From Flavobacterium sp. KACC 22763 (GTDB lineage Bacteria > Bacteroidota > Bacteroidia > Flavobacteriales > Flavobacteriaceae), in assembly GCF_028736155.1 (NCBI RefSeq), contig NZ_CP117879.1, positions 4,774,001 to 4,838,000 on the forward strand: a stretch of DNA of 64,000 nt, read 5' to 3'. The position numbers and the translations under genes are program-made. This document shows positions 45,497 to 54,314 of the stretch, piece after piece. Below the pieces are notes generated by a model, which had not been told where the DNA came from, ran no database searches, and saw only the letters and a list, made by a program, of their open reading frames with translations. Each line of letters starts with the position of its first letter. Positions within the stretch are counted from its first letter, which is position 1.

Positions 45497-48040
45497 ATGA
45501 ATGCATTTATGATTTACCTGCCGATTATTATGGCAGTTTTAGGATTACTTTTCATGGGAATAAAAAGGACTTGGGTTTTAAAACAAGATGCTGGAGACGG
45601 TAAGATGAAAGAGATTTCAGATTACATCTACGAAGGAGCCTTAGCCTTTCTAAAAGCCGAATACAAACTATTAACCATCTTTGTAATTATTGCCAGTTTA
45701 GCTTTGGCAGGAATTACTTTTATTCCGGGAGTAAAAACACATTTATTAATCGTAATTGCCTTTATTTTTGGTGCATTCTTTTCTGCTTTAGCAGGAAATA
45801 TGGGAATGAAAATAGCAACAAAAACAAACGTTAGAACCACACAGGCGGCTCGTACAAGTTTACCGCAAGCTTTAAAAGTTTCTTTTGGCGGTGGAACCGT
45901 AATGGGATTAGGTGTAGCGGGTCTGGCTGTTTTAGGTTTGACATCCTTTTTTATCATTTTCTTTCATTTGTTTTCTGAAGGAGTTTGGAAAGATACCGAT
46001 ACGATGACAATTGTTTTGGAAACTCTTGCGGGATTTTCACTTGGTGCAGAATCAATCGCTTTGTTTGCTAGAGTGGGTGGTGGAATCTACACAAAAGCAG
46101 CCGATGTCGGAGCCGATTTAGTAGGTAAAGTTGAAGCCGGAATTCCAGAAGATGATCCACGTAATCCTGCTACAATTGCAGATAACGTAGGAGATAACGT
46201 TGGAGACGTTGCAGGTATGGGAGCTGATTTATTTGGTTCTTATGTAGCAACCGTTTTAGCGGCAATGGTGCTTGGAAACTATGTAATAAAAGATATGGGC
46301 GGAAGTATCAATGACGCTTTTGGCGGAATTGGACCAATTTTGCTTCCAATGGCAATTGCCGGTTTCGGAATTTTATTTTCAATTATCGGAACAACTTTAG
46401 TAAAAATATCAGATGACAATGCTAAAGAAGCACAAGTGCAGAAAGCATTAAATATAGGGAACTGGGTTTCTATTGTTTTAACAGCTGTAGCTTGTTTCTT
46501 TTTAGTAAAGCACATGCTTCCTGAAACAATGCAAATGACTTTCTTTGGCGAAGGTTCTAAAGCGATTTCATCAATGCGTGTTTTCTACGCCACTTTAGTT
46601 GGATTAGTTGTTGGTGGTGCGATTTCATCAGTAACAGAATATTATACAGGATTAGGAACAAAACCAGTATTGGCAATTGTTCAAAAATCATCTACAGGAG
46701 CGGGAACAAACGTAATTGCAGGTTTGGCAACGGGTATGATTTCTACTTTCCCAACGGTATTATTGTTCGCTGTGGCAATTTGGATTTCATATGCTTTAGC
46801 TGGATTTTATGGGGTAGCTTTAGCAGCTTCGGCAATGATGGCGACAACAGCTATGCAATTGGCAATCGATGCGTTTGGACCAATTTCTGATAATGCTGGA
46901 GGTATTGCAGAAATGAGCGAATTGCCAAAAGAGGTTCGTACTAGAACCGATATTTTAGATTCAGTAGGAAATACAACTGCAGCAACAGGAAAAGGATTTG
47001 CTATTGCTTCTGCAGCCTTAACTTCATTAGCTTTGTTTGCTGCATATGTCACCTTTACAGGAATTGACGGAATCAATATCTTCAAAGCGCCAGTTTTAGC
47101 GATGTTATTTGTTGGTGGAATGATTCCGGTAGTTTTCTCTGCTTTAGCGATGAATTCTGTTGGAAAAGCAGCAATGGATATGGTGTACGAAGTTCGTCGC
47201 CAGTTCAAAGAAATTGCTGGAATTATGGAAGGAACAGGAAAACCAGAATATGGTAAATGTGTTGAAATTTCTACAAGAGCAGCTTTACGCGAAATGATGC
47301 TTCCAGGAGTTTTAACAATTGGTTTTCCAATCTTGATTGTGCTTTTAGGAAAATTAGTTTACTCAGACAACAATCAATTAATTGCTGAAATGTTAGGAGG
47401 ATATATGGCTGGAGTTACGGTTTCTGGAGTTCTTTGGGCTGTTTTCCAAAACAATGCAGGAGGTGCTTGGGATAATGCTAAAAAATCTTTTGAGGCTGGA
47501 GTTATGATTAATGGTGAAATGACTTATAAAGGTTCTGATGCACACAAAGCAGCGGTAACAGGAGATACAGTTGGAGATCCGTTTAAAGATACTTCTGGAC
47601 CTTCGATGAATATTTTAATCAAATTAACTTGTTTGATTGGATTGGTAATTGCGCCAATTTTAGGAGAAGGTCACGAATCATCAGATATCGCTGGAAAAGC
47701 TTCTTGTTGCGCTAAAACAGAAATGCACGCAGGAATGTCTAAATGCGGTGATATGTCTGGAATGACAAAAGAAGAATGTATTAAGATGTGTAAAGAAAAA
47801 GGCTGTTCTGAAGAAGAAACAGCTAAATGTCTGGCTCATTTTGATAAAACTGGAAAATATCAAAAAACAGATTGCTTTGATACCAGTAAATATGAGAAAC
47901 AATCAGTTCGTGTTGAAGTTAAAAATATAAACGGTAAAACTACTGGAACTGTTACTAAAACAGAAAATGGTAAAACAACAACTGAGGTTTTTGAAGGAAC
48001 TGAAGAAGAAGTTTTAGCGAAAGTAGAAGCTGCGAAATAA
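45497..48040 (+). CDS. hppA: Membrane-bound ion-pumping pyrophosphatase with a Cys-rich C-terminal tail
   Basis: M-PPase couples pyrophosphate hydrolysis to pumping of H+ or Na+. The membrane core (about residues 1-720) has some 16 hydrophobic segments and the substrate motifs [40 protein letters not shown] and [31 protein letters not shown], with Ala at the diagnostic position, indicates the K+-dependent type. The ion pumped cannot be settled by eye. Unusually, about 125 residues follow the last membrane segment. They contain eight cysteines (ASCC, MSKC, and EEC-x3-C-x4-C-x7-C) and then a Thr/Glu/Lys-rich segment. This tail should lie outside the cytoplasm. Confidence 0.95.
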   Translation: MNAFMIYLPIIMAVLGLLFMGIKRTWVLKQDAGDGKMKEISDYIYEGALAFLKAEYKLLTIFVIIASLALAGITFIPGVKTHLLIVIAFIFGAFFSALAGNMGMKIATKTNVRTTQAARTSLPQALKVSFGGGTVMGLGVAGLAVLGLTSFFIIFFHLFSEGVWKDTDTMTIVLETLAGFSLGAESIALFARVGGGIYTKAADVGADLVGKVEAGIPEDDPRNPATIADNVGDNVGDVAGMGADLFGSYVATVLAAMVLGNYVIKDMGGSINDAFGGIGPILLPMAIAGFGILFSIIGTTLVKISDDNAKEAQVQKALNIGNWVSIVLTAVACFFLVKHMLPETMQMTFFGEGSKAISSMRVFYATLVGLVVGGAISSVTEYYTGLGTKPVLAIVQKSSTGAGTNVIAGLATGMISTFPTVLLFAVAIWISYALAGFYGVALAASAMMATTAMQLAIDAFGPISDNAGGIAEMSELPKEVRTRTDILDSVGNTTAATGKGFAIASAALTSLALFAAYVTFTGIDGINIFKAPVLAMLFVGGMIPVVFSALAMNSVGKAAMDMVYEVRRQFKEIAGIMEGTGKPEYGKCVEISTRAALREMMLPGVLTIGFPILIVLLGKLVYSDNNQLIAEMLGGYMAGVTVSGVLWAVFQNNAGGAWDNAKKSFEAGVMINGEMTYKGSDAHKAAVTGDTVGDPFKDTSGPSMNILIKLTCLIGLVIAPILGEGHESSDIAGKASCCAKTEMHAGMSKCGDMSGMTKEECIKMCKEKGCSEEETAKCLAHFDKTGKYQKTDCFDTSKYEKQSVRVEVKNINGKTTGTVTKTENGKTTTEVFEGTEEEVLAKVEAAK

Positions 48041-48070
48041 CAACTTTATCAAAGTTTATTATTAAAAGGT

Positions 48071-48104
48071 AAAAGCCTCTAAAATTATTTTAGAGGCTTT
48101 TTTT
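48071..48104. terminator. Bidirectional terminator between hppA and higA
   Basis: AAAAGCCTCTAAAA and TTTTAGAGGCTTTT are a perfect 14-bp inverted repeat with three central bases. It abuts the higA stop codon. Confidence 0.9.
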
Positions 48105-48471
48105 ATTGATTTAAAGCATATTCTTTAATTAATGTAGAGGCGGGAATATGAAGGGTTTCAGTTAAAACTCTTATTTGCTTTATTGTTAAGGCTCTTTTAC
48201 GATTAAATAATTCCGACACTCTCGATCTGCTGTTTAAAATAATTCCTAAATCGGCATCACTTAATCCGTTTTGTTCCATCATAAATTTAATGGCTTCAAT
48301 AGGATCAGGTTCAGGAATTGGATAATGGATTTGTTCGTATTTTTCTATAAGTGTTACCAGAATATCTAGCTCATCTCCTTCAGCAGTATCTGGTTTGGCG
48401 TCGAAAAGAAAATTAACTCTTTCCAATGCTAAACTATAGTCATGTTCTGTTTTTATTGGCTTTATATTCAT
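48103..48471 (-). CDS. higA: HigA-type antitoxin, XRE family
   Basis: The 122-residue protein has an N-terminal acidic region (DTAEGDELDILVTLIEKYEQ) and a C-terminal helix-turn-helix of the XRE type (MEQNGLSDADLGIILNSRSR, VSELFNRKRALTIKQIRVLT). It resembles HigA antitoxins. It should bind and silence HigB and repress the shared promoter. It lies six bases after the toxin gene, the toxin-first order typical of HigBA. The palindrome upstream of higB is its likely operator. Confidence 0.9.
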   Translation of the reverse strand: MNIKPIKTEHDYSLALERVNFLFDAKPDTAEGDELDILVTLIEKYEQIHYPIPEPDPIEAIKFMMEQNGLSDADLGIILNSRSRVSELFNRKRALTIKQIRVLTETLHIPASTLIKEYALNQ

Positions 48472-48476
48472 ATTAT

Positions 48477-48773
48477 TTACAAATTTTTAATGTCATTTAA
48501 ATCATCATACTCATTATGTGTTCCTATAAAAAGAATGTATACAATTTGGGTTTCATAATTGATTTTTACAATCAAACGATAATGATTTCCGCAGATATTG
48601 AAGATTACTTTATTATTTCCAACAAAATCTGCTGTACCAAAAAAAGATTTCACAGCATTGGAATTAGAAAAGTTATTTTTATCAAAAACTTGATACCAGG
48701 ATAATAATTGCTGTTTTGAATTTGGAAATCGCTCCCAAAAATTTTGCAAGGTTCTCTTTGCTATTATTCTCAT
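48477..48773 (-). CDS. higB: HigB-type mRNA interferase toxin
   Basis: The 98-residue protein matches the HigB toxin family (RelE fold): MRIIAKRTLQNFWERFPNSK, VKSFFGTADFVGNNKVIFNI and GNHYRLIVKINYETQIVYIL, then FIGTHNEYDDLN. Such toxins cut mRNA on the ribosome. The conserved NHYRLIVKI segment and the His in the terminal loop are present, so it looks intact. A TATATTTG promoter element and a palindromic operator lie upstream. Confidence 0.9.
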   Translation of the reverse strand: MRIIAKRTLQNFWERFPNSKQQLLSWYQVFDKNNFSNSNAVKSFFGTADFVGNNKVIFNICGNHYRLIVKINYETQIVYILFIGTHNEYDDLNDIKNL

Positions 48774-48785
48774 AATTTAGTTTTG

Positions 48786-48817
48786 CAAATATATTTATTT
48801 TTTCCCAAATAGGGAAA
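48786..48817 (-). promoter_or_regulatory. higBA promoter and operator
   Basis: TATATTTG (48786-48793, minus strand) is the -7 element. TTTCCC-AAATA-GGGAAA (48801-48817) is a perfect inverted repeat in the expected -33 region, where HigA binding would block transcription. Confidence 0.7.
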
Positions 48818-48858
48818 CGAATTTAAAGCAAAACAAATGTAAGAAAATATTTAAATAA

Positions 48859-48892
48859 AAAAGTCTCTAAATTTATTTAGAGACTTTTTTAT
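48859..48892 (-). terminator. Terminator after the deoxynucleoside kinase gene
   Basis: AAAAGTCTCTAAAT and ATTTAGAGACTTTT are a perfect 14-bp inverted repeat with a two-base centre, followed by T-runs. Confidence 0.9.
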
Positions 48893-48919
48893 TTAGTGTA
48901 AATCTGTGTAATTCGTGTT

Positions 48920-49534
48920 TTAGAACAATCCGTTCAATTCAGCATCAATTTTATTAATGATATCTCCTAAATCCTCAGGATTGTCAACAAAATTAATATT
49001 GTCAACGTCAATGATTAGTAATTTTCCTTTACTATAAGTCTGAATCCAAGCTTCGTATCTTTCGTTCAAACGGCTTAGATAATCTATAGAAATAGAATTT
49101 TCATACTCGCGTCCGCGTTTGTGAATTTGTCCTACTAGATTTGGAATAGAACTTCTTAAATAAATCAATAGATCTGGAGCTTTTACCAAAGATTCCATCA
49201 ATTCGAACAATGACGTGTAATTTTCAAAATCACGGCTTGTCATTAATCCCATTGCGTATAAATTGGGAGCGAAAATATGGGCATCTTCATAAATCGTTCT
49301 ATCCTGAATGATTTTTTTTCCGCTTTCGCGAATTTGCTGCACTTGACGGAAACGGCTGTTAAGGAAATAAATCTGAAGATTAAACGACCAGCGCTCCATC
49401 TGATGATAGAAATCATCTAAGTACGGATTATCAACTACATCTTCATAATGAGGTTCCCATTTGAAATGTTTTGCCAATAATTTGGTCAAAGTAGTTTTTC
49501 CTGCGCCTATATTTCCTGCTATTGCTATGTGCAT
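48920..49534 (-). CDS. Deoxynucleoside kinase
   Basis: The 204-residue protein phosphorylates deoxynucleosides in the salvage pathway. The P-loop is at the N-terminus (IAGNIGAGKTTLTKLLAKHF). The substrate site includes EPHYEDVVDNPYLDDFY, and the DRS-like motif reads IIQDRTIYEDAHIFA. The lid region carries KRGREYE. The deoxyadenosine/deoxyguanosine kinase subtype is possible but not decidable here. Its ATG overlaps the stop codon of the upstream exported protein by one base, so translation is coupled. Confidence 0.92.
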   Translation of the reverse strand: MHIAIAGNIGAGKTTLTKLLAKHFKWEPHYEDVVDNPYLDDFYHQMERWSFNLQIYFLNSRFRQVQQIRESGKKIIQDRTIYEDAHIFAPNLYAMGLMTSRDFENYTSLFELMESLVKAPDLLIYLRSSIPNLVGQIHKRGREYENSISIDYLSRLNERYEAWIQTYSKGKLLIIDVDNINFVDNPEDLGDIINKIDAELNGLF

Positions 49535-50349
49535 TACGGTGTTACGATTTTATAATTTGATATATCTGTAGCTGTAAAAATAGATAAAATTTGGTCTTTG
49601 TAATAAAAATTGTCAAAGGTTTTTTCCAAAACTTTAATTTCAGAAATTACTTCGGGATTCAATTTATTCATTCCTTTAAAATACAATAAATTATCTTTAC
49701 TGAAAAGATATTGAGAAGGATTTACGATAATGATTCTATCAAAATCGGCAATCTTTCCCAGCGAAGTTATCTTCCCGAAAATGTCGCAAGAGTACCAATT
49801 GTTTTTCTTGTCAATCCAATAGAAAGTATTAAAGTCGGTTTGATAATATTGAATTGATTCAGTCAGCGGAATTGAAACTGTTTTGTATTCATTTTTTAAA
49901 TAATCAAAAAGACCAATCTGTTGATTTAAAGTGTTGTAAATCCATAACTGATTTTGCGTCGACATTCCGATCGCACTTACTACGATTGGCGTGGCGTTCT
50001 GCGAAAAATTAATTTCGGTCATTTTATTTAATTGGTTATCTAATAAAACAACACTGTTGAAATCTTCATAAAACAAAACAAGCTTTAGCGGATTCTGGAG
50101 ATCAACTTTTGTAATTTTTCCCAAAGAAACATTCTTGTATTCGAAGATTTCTTTTCCTTTAATCTTGCAAAAAACATTATTCGTGATCTGATACGAATAT
50201 CCAAAAGCATCATATCCTAAAAACGTATCAGAAGTATTTTTATATTGAGAAATTAAAGTTGGATTTATACTCAAATCCTGAGCCAAAAGCGCATGAAAAG
50301 TGCAGAAAAGAAATACGGAGAATAAAAATTTTTGCACCATTTTACGCAT
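49534..50349 (-). CDS. Hypothetical exported protein, probable beta-propeller
   Basis: The 271-residue protein starts with a signal peptide (FLFSVFLFCTFHALLAQ). The rest is rich in beta-strand patterns with repeated hydrophobic-aromatic motifs (LVLFYEDFNSVVLLDNQLNK, QLWIYNTLNQQIGLFDYL, YYQTDFNTFYWIDKKNNWYS). This suggests a partial propeller, but no named family was recognised. Two start codons are close (50349 and 50340); both keep the signal peptide. It is co-transcribed with the deoxynucleoside kinase, an arrangement with no obvious functional meaning. Confidence 0.65.
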   Translation of the reverse strand: MRKMVQKFLFSVFLFCTFHALLAQDLSINPTLISQYKNTSDTFLGYDAFGYSYQITNNVFCKIKGKEIFEYKNVSLGKITKVDLQNPLKLVLFYEDFNSVVLLDNQLNKMTEINFSQNATPIVVSAIGMSTQNQLWIYNTLNQQIGLFDYLKNEYKTVSIPLTESIQYYQTDFNTFYWIDKKNNWYSCDIFGKITSLGKIADFDRIIIVNPSQYLFSKDNLLYFKGMNKLNPEVISEIKVLEKTFDNFYYKDQILSIFTATDISNYKIVTP

Positions 50350-50512
50350 TAGAAATTATTTTACAAGAGCACCAAATTACAAAAAACTCTTCTTAAAATT
50401 TCAATTTGGAGTCTTAAACCTTTTTTAAATCTAATAGTCTAAGAAATAAGGCATTCTATCTATGTCTCGATGCCATTAATATATTTAGTTTTTCGAATTT
50501 TAAAATAAATAA

Positions 50513-50520
50513 TACATTTG
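50513..50520 (+). promoter_or_regulatory. -7 element of the GLPGLI gene
   Basis: TACATTTG matches TAnnTTTG and lies about 40 bases before the start codon. Confidence 0.45.
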
Positions 50521-50561
50521 AATGTAAGCTTTATCGCATTTACTCACTTAAAGAAAATGAA

Positions 50562-51452
50562 ATGAAAAAGATATTTTTTTATATGACTTTGTTGCTTGTT
50601 TCTATGCAAATTCAGGCGCAAAAAGATTTTCAGGGAATGGCTGTTTACGAGTCAAAAACACAGGCACCAAAATTTGAAGGCATGCGTGGCAATAGAGATA
50701 TTACTCCAGAGATGCAGAAAAATATGGAAGAGCGAATGAAAAAAATGCTCGAGAAAACATTTATTTTAAATTTTGATAAAGCAGCATCTATTTACAAAGA
50801 AGAAGAAAAGTTAGAAACGCCTGGTCAGCAGCAAGGAGGTTTTAGAGTTATGTTTGGCTCACTTACTGGCGGTGGCGGTACTTTTTATAAAGATGTAAAA
50901 ACAAAAACATATACGGTAGATAAAGAATTTATGGGTAAAGAATTTCTTGTTGTAGATTCTCTACCAAAATTAAACTGGAAATTGGAACAGGAAACCAAAC
51001 AAATAGGTGGTTACAATTGCTTCAAAGCAACAGCAGTAAAACAGGCTAGTAAAACCGATTTCAGAAACTTCAGACCTAAAAATAACGACGACAAAAAAGA
51101 CGAAGTCAAAAAGACTTCGGGTGAGACAAAGACCAATTTTGCCGACAATTTTGAAATGCCAAAAGAAATTGTGGTTACGGCTTGGTATACGCCAGAAATC
51201 CCGATCAATCAAGGGCCAGAAAACTATTGGGGACTTCCTGGATTAATCTTAGAAATCAATGATGGAACAACTACAATTTTATGTTCTAAAATTGTTTTGA
51301 ATGCTAAAGATAAAGTCGAAATAAAACCTTCTAAAAAAGGAAAAGTAATTTCTCAGAAAGAATATGACGAAACGGTAATTAAAAAAATGGAAGAATTTAG
51401 AGAAATGAATCGTGGTAGAGCAGGCGGACCACCACCTCCGATGGGTAGATAA
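50562..51452 (+). CDS. GLPGLI family exported protein
   Basis: The 296-residue protein has a signal peptide ending near IQAQ and carries the family signature in YWGLPGLILEINDGTT. Other family features are TFILNFDKAASIYKEE, WKLEQETKQIGGYNCFKATA and VVTAWYTPEIPINQGPENYW. GLPGLI proteins are a Bacteroidota family of unknown role and are usually paired with a large outer-membrane barrel, as here. The C-terminus is Gly/Pro/Arg-rich. It is the first gene of a two-gene unit. Confidence 0.92.
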   Translation: MKKIFFYMTLLLVSMQIQAQKDFQGMAVYESKTQAPKFEGMRGNRDITPEMQKNMEERMKKMLEKTFILNFDKAASIYKEEEKLETPGQQQGGFRVMFGSLTGGGGTFYKDVKTKTYTVDKEFMGKEFLVVDSLPKLNWKLEQETKQIGGYNCFKATAVKQASKTDFRNFRPKNNDDKKDEVKKTSGETKTNFADNFEMPKEIVVTAWYTPEIPINQGPENYWGLPGLILEINDGTTTILCSKIVLNAKDKVEIKPSKKGKVISQKEYDETVIKKMEEFREMNRGRAGGPPPPMGR

Positions 51453-51454
51453 TA

Positions 51455-51520
51455 TCTTTCAAATTCCAATTTCCAAATTCCAAATTGCTTTGCCTGTTCA
51501 CTATCGCTCGGGTCCAAACT
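51455..51520. repeat. Short repeats between the GLPGLI gene and its barrel partner
   Basis: CAAATTCCAATTTC-type units recur three times (51459-51486), followed by a GC-richer stretch with CACTATCGCTCGGGTCC. The latter differs in composition from its surroundings and resembles interspersed spacer sequences of the genus. Its role is unknown. Confidence 0.4.
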
Positions 51521-51535
51521 CTTAATATTCTTATA

Positions 51536-54223
51536 ATGAATAAGATACTTTTTGTATTTGCCTTACTTTTTACTTCTATTTCTTTTTCGCAAAGTATTCG
51601 TTTTGATGGTTTGATTCAGGACGAACAGAAAAATCCGTTAGAAATGGCCAATATTATGGCTATTAATAATGGCACAAAAGCGATGGATTCTTATGGGATA
51701 ACCAATGACAAAGGAAAGTTTCAGTTGACTTTGAAACCTAATACAGCTTATACGATCAAGGTGAGTTATTTAGGAATGAAATCTAAGGAAATGGCAGTAT
51801 CGACAAAGTCTGAAAATATGAATCAGAACATTGTTTTGGATGGTGCTGGAATAGAATTGGAAGGTGTTGAGATTGTTCGTGAAATGCCCGTTTCTATAAA
51901 AGGTGATACAATTGTTTATAATGCTGATTCTTTTAAATCCGGAACCGAAAAAAAGCTTGAAGATGTTTTAAAGAAACTCCCAGGAGTTGAGGTAAATGCT
52001 GATGGAGAAATTGAAGTGGAAGGAAAGAAAGTCAGCAAATTGATGGTGGAAGGAAAAGACTTTTTTGACGGAGATACCAAATTAGGTGTCAAAAATATTC
52101 CAGCCGATGCTATTGATAAAGTTCAGGTTTTACGAAATTATAACGAAGTAAGCCAGTTAAAAGGTCTAGAAAATGATCAGGAAAATGTGGCGATGAACAT
52201 CAAACTGAAAGAAGGTAAAAAGAACTTTTGGTTTGGAGATGTAACCGCAGGAATTGGTGTTGCGGAATTAGACAGTCGTTATATCATTAATCCAAAACTA
52301 TTTTATTACAGTCCAAAATACAGTATCAATTTAATTACCAATTTCAATAATATTGGTGAACTGCCTCTTACGGCTCAAGATTATTTCAAGTTTACAGGAG
52401 GATTTAAAAACGTGATGAAAAAAGGAGGAAGTAGTTTTAATGTCTCTTCTAATGATTTAGGAATTTCGTTATTGCGAAATAATCGAGCAAAAGAAATTGA
52501 AACAAAATTTGGTGCAACAAATTTTGCTTATTCAGTTAATAAAGCTTGGAATTTAAGCGGTTTTGGAATTCTTTCGACTTCAAAAACAGAATTGGAAACC
52601 AAATCGCAAACCACAATTTTAGATTCTGGAGATCAGCAGAAAAGTAACGAAAATACTAGTCAGAAAAATAATTTGGGACTTTTTAAATTAAGCTCAACTT
52701 ATAAGCCAAGCGACAAATTTCAGTTTGATTACGATATCTTAACCAAACTTACTAAACAAGAAGAATATTCAGATTTATTTAGAGAGCAGATTGTTCAAAA
52801 TGTTTCGACTTCAGAAGATATTTTTACAACTAAAAAACAAGATCCGACTTCTGTTAATCAGAATTTGAGTTTGTATTATACTCAAAGTGCTAAAAATATA
52901 TTTGCTTTTGAAATGCAGCATTTATATCAAGATGAAAATCCATTTTATAATGCTAACCTGCAAACACTTCCTTTTGATTTATCAGGATACATTTCGGGAC
53001 AAAATAGAAATGATTATAATCAAGACCGATTTGTAAAAACCAATAAATTGGATGCGAAATTGGATTATTATTATATGGTTACACCAAAAAGCAATTTCAA
53101 TATTACGTTAGGAAATACGTATTCGTATCAGAACTTCAATTCTCACATTTTCCAAATGTTAGATAATGGAACAAGAAATGATTTGAATGACGTTGAAAAT
53201 AATAATGATGTTGATTACAGATTTAATGATGCTTTTGTAGGTTTTCATTATAAAATCCTCACAGGAAAATTTACGTTTACGCCAGGAGTTAGCTTTCATA
53301 CGTATCAAATGACAAACGGACAATTAGGAGCTGATTATTCTCAGAATTTCACGAAAGTGCTTCCGGATTTCTTCGCTTTATACCAAATCAAAAAATCTGA
53401 AACCTTGACTTATAATTTCTCATTGACAAACGATTTTACTGATATTAATCAATTGGCAGCTGGTTACGTTTTATCTGATTACAGCAGTTTGTTTCGCGGA
53501 AATCGTTTCTTAGAAAATGCTACTTCACAAGTTCATTCGCTTCGTTATTTTAAATATAATATGTTCAATTTTGAGAATATTTTTGCCAATGCAACTTATA
53601 CAAGAAAAGTAGATGCGATTAAAACAAAAGCCAATTTTGACGGAATTAATCAGTCTTCTGTTCCCTATAATTCCAATTTAGCCGATGAGACTTTTAGTGG
53701 AATGGGAAATTACGGACGTTCATTTTTAAAGAATTACAAAGCTTCTGCAAATGCAACTTTTAATTGGTCAAAATTTAATAACATTCAAAACAATAAATTG
53801 TCGACAACAGAAAGTTTTGTTCAGAGTTATACAGTAAGAGCTTCAACAAATTATAAAAATCTTCCAAATATAGAATTTGGCTATAATCTTTTGGTCAATA
53901 AATACAGTGGATCAACTTTTTACACTGATAAACCATTTGCTAGATTAGATTATTATTTCTTGAATAGTTTCTCATTTGTTTCGGAATATGAGTTTTACCA
54001 TTATTATAATGGAGATAAAACGGTTGATAACGAATATGATTTTTTAAGCGCTAGTTTAATTTATCAAAAAAAGAACAGTAAATGGGAGTATAAAGTCTCG
54101 GCAACCAATCTGCTGAATACAAGATATCTTAACGATGACAGCTTCTCACAATTCTCTACAAGGGTTTCTCAATATACTGTACAGCCACGTTATATCATAT
54201 TTTCAATGAAATATAATTTGTAG
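51536..54223 (+). CDS. Outer-membrane beta-barrel protein paired with GLPGLI
   Basis: I choose MNKILFVFALLFTSISFSQS at 51536, which gives a proper signal peptide; an ATG 17 codons earlier reads through a repeat. The 895-residue protein has a carboxypeptidase-regulatory-like domain (about residues 20-105). A plug-like region follows (TIVYNADSFKSGTEKKLEDV, then LKKLPGVEVNADGEIEVEGK), and then a long barrel of the OMP_b-brl type ending in QYTVQPRYIIFSMKYNL. The transported ligand is unknown. The pairing with GLPGLI is recurrent in flavobacteria. Confidence 0.88.
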   Translation: MNKILFVFALLFTSISFSQSIRFDGLIQDEQKNPLEMANIMAINNGTKAMDSYGITNDKGKFQLTLKPNTAYTIKVSYLGMKSKEMAVSTKSENMNQNIVLDGAGIELEGVEIVREMPVSIKGDTIVYNADSFKSGTEKKLEDVLKKLPGVEVNADGEIEVEGKKVSKLMVEGKDFFDGDTKLGVKNIPADAIDKVQVLRNYNEVSQLKGLENDQENVAMNIKLKEGKKNFWFGDVTAGIGVAELDSRYIINPKLFYYSPKYSINLITNFNNIGELPLTAQDYFKFTGGFKNVMKKGGSSFNVSSNDLGISLLRNNRAKEIETKFGATNFAYSVNKAWNLSGFGILSTSKTELETKSQTTILDSGDQQKSNENTSQKNNLGLFKLSSTYKPSDKFQFDYDILTKLTKQEEYSDLFREQIVQNVSTSEDIFTTKKQDPTSVNQNLSLYYTQSAKNIFAFEMQHLYQDENPFYNANLQTLPFDLSGYISGQNRNDYNQDRFVKTNKLDAKLDYYYMVTPKSNFNITLGNTYSYQNFNSHIFQMLDNGTRNDLNDVENNNDVDYRFNDAFVGFHYKILTGKFTFTPGVSFHTYQMTNGQLGADYSQNFTKVLPDFFALYQIKKSETLTYNFSLTNDFTDINQLAAGYVLSDYSSLFRGNRFLENATSQVHSLRYFKYNMFNFENIFANATYTRKVDAIKTKANFDGINQSSVPYNSNLADETFSGMGNYGRSFLKNYKASANATFNWSKFNNIQNNKLSTTESFVQSYTVRASTNYKNLPNIEFGYNLLVNKYSGSTFYTDKPFARLDYYFLNSFSFVSEYEFYHYYNGDKTVDNEYDFLSASLIYQKKNSKWEYKVSATNLLNTRYLNDDSFSQFSTRVSQYTVQPRYIIFSMKYNL

Positions 54224-54276
54224 TATTTTAATTGCAAGATTATCACCTTTTGTGATTTGTTTAAAGAAGAATCAAA

Positions 54277-54284
54277 TATCTTTG
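54277..54284 (+). promoter_or_regulatory. -7 element of the TPR/thioredoxin-like gene
   Basis: TATCTTTG matches TAnnTTTG, about 30 bases before the chosen ATG at 54315 and inside the longer alternative reading frame. A TTTG at 54256-54259 lies 17 bases upstream. Confidence 0.5.
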
Positions 54285-54314
54285 CGCTATATTATTAACA
54301 ACAAAAATGTAGTT

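Noticed and set aside
46807..47208. Antisense reading frame of 133 codons inside hppA
   Set aside because: Its openness reflects the Ala/Gly-rich code of the opposite pyrophosphatase; no protein features of its own.
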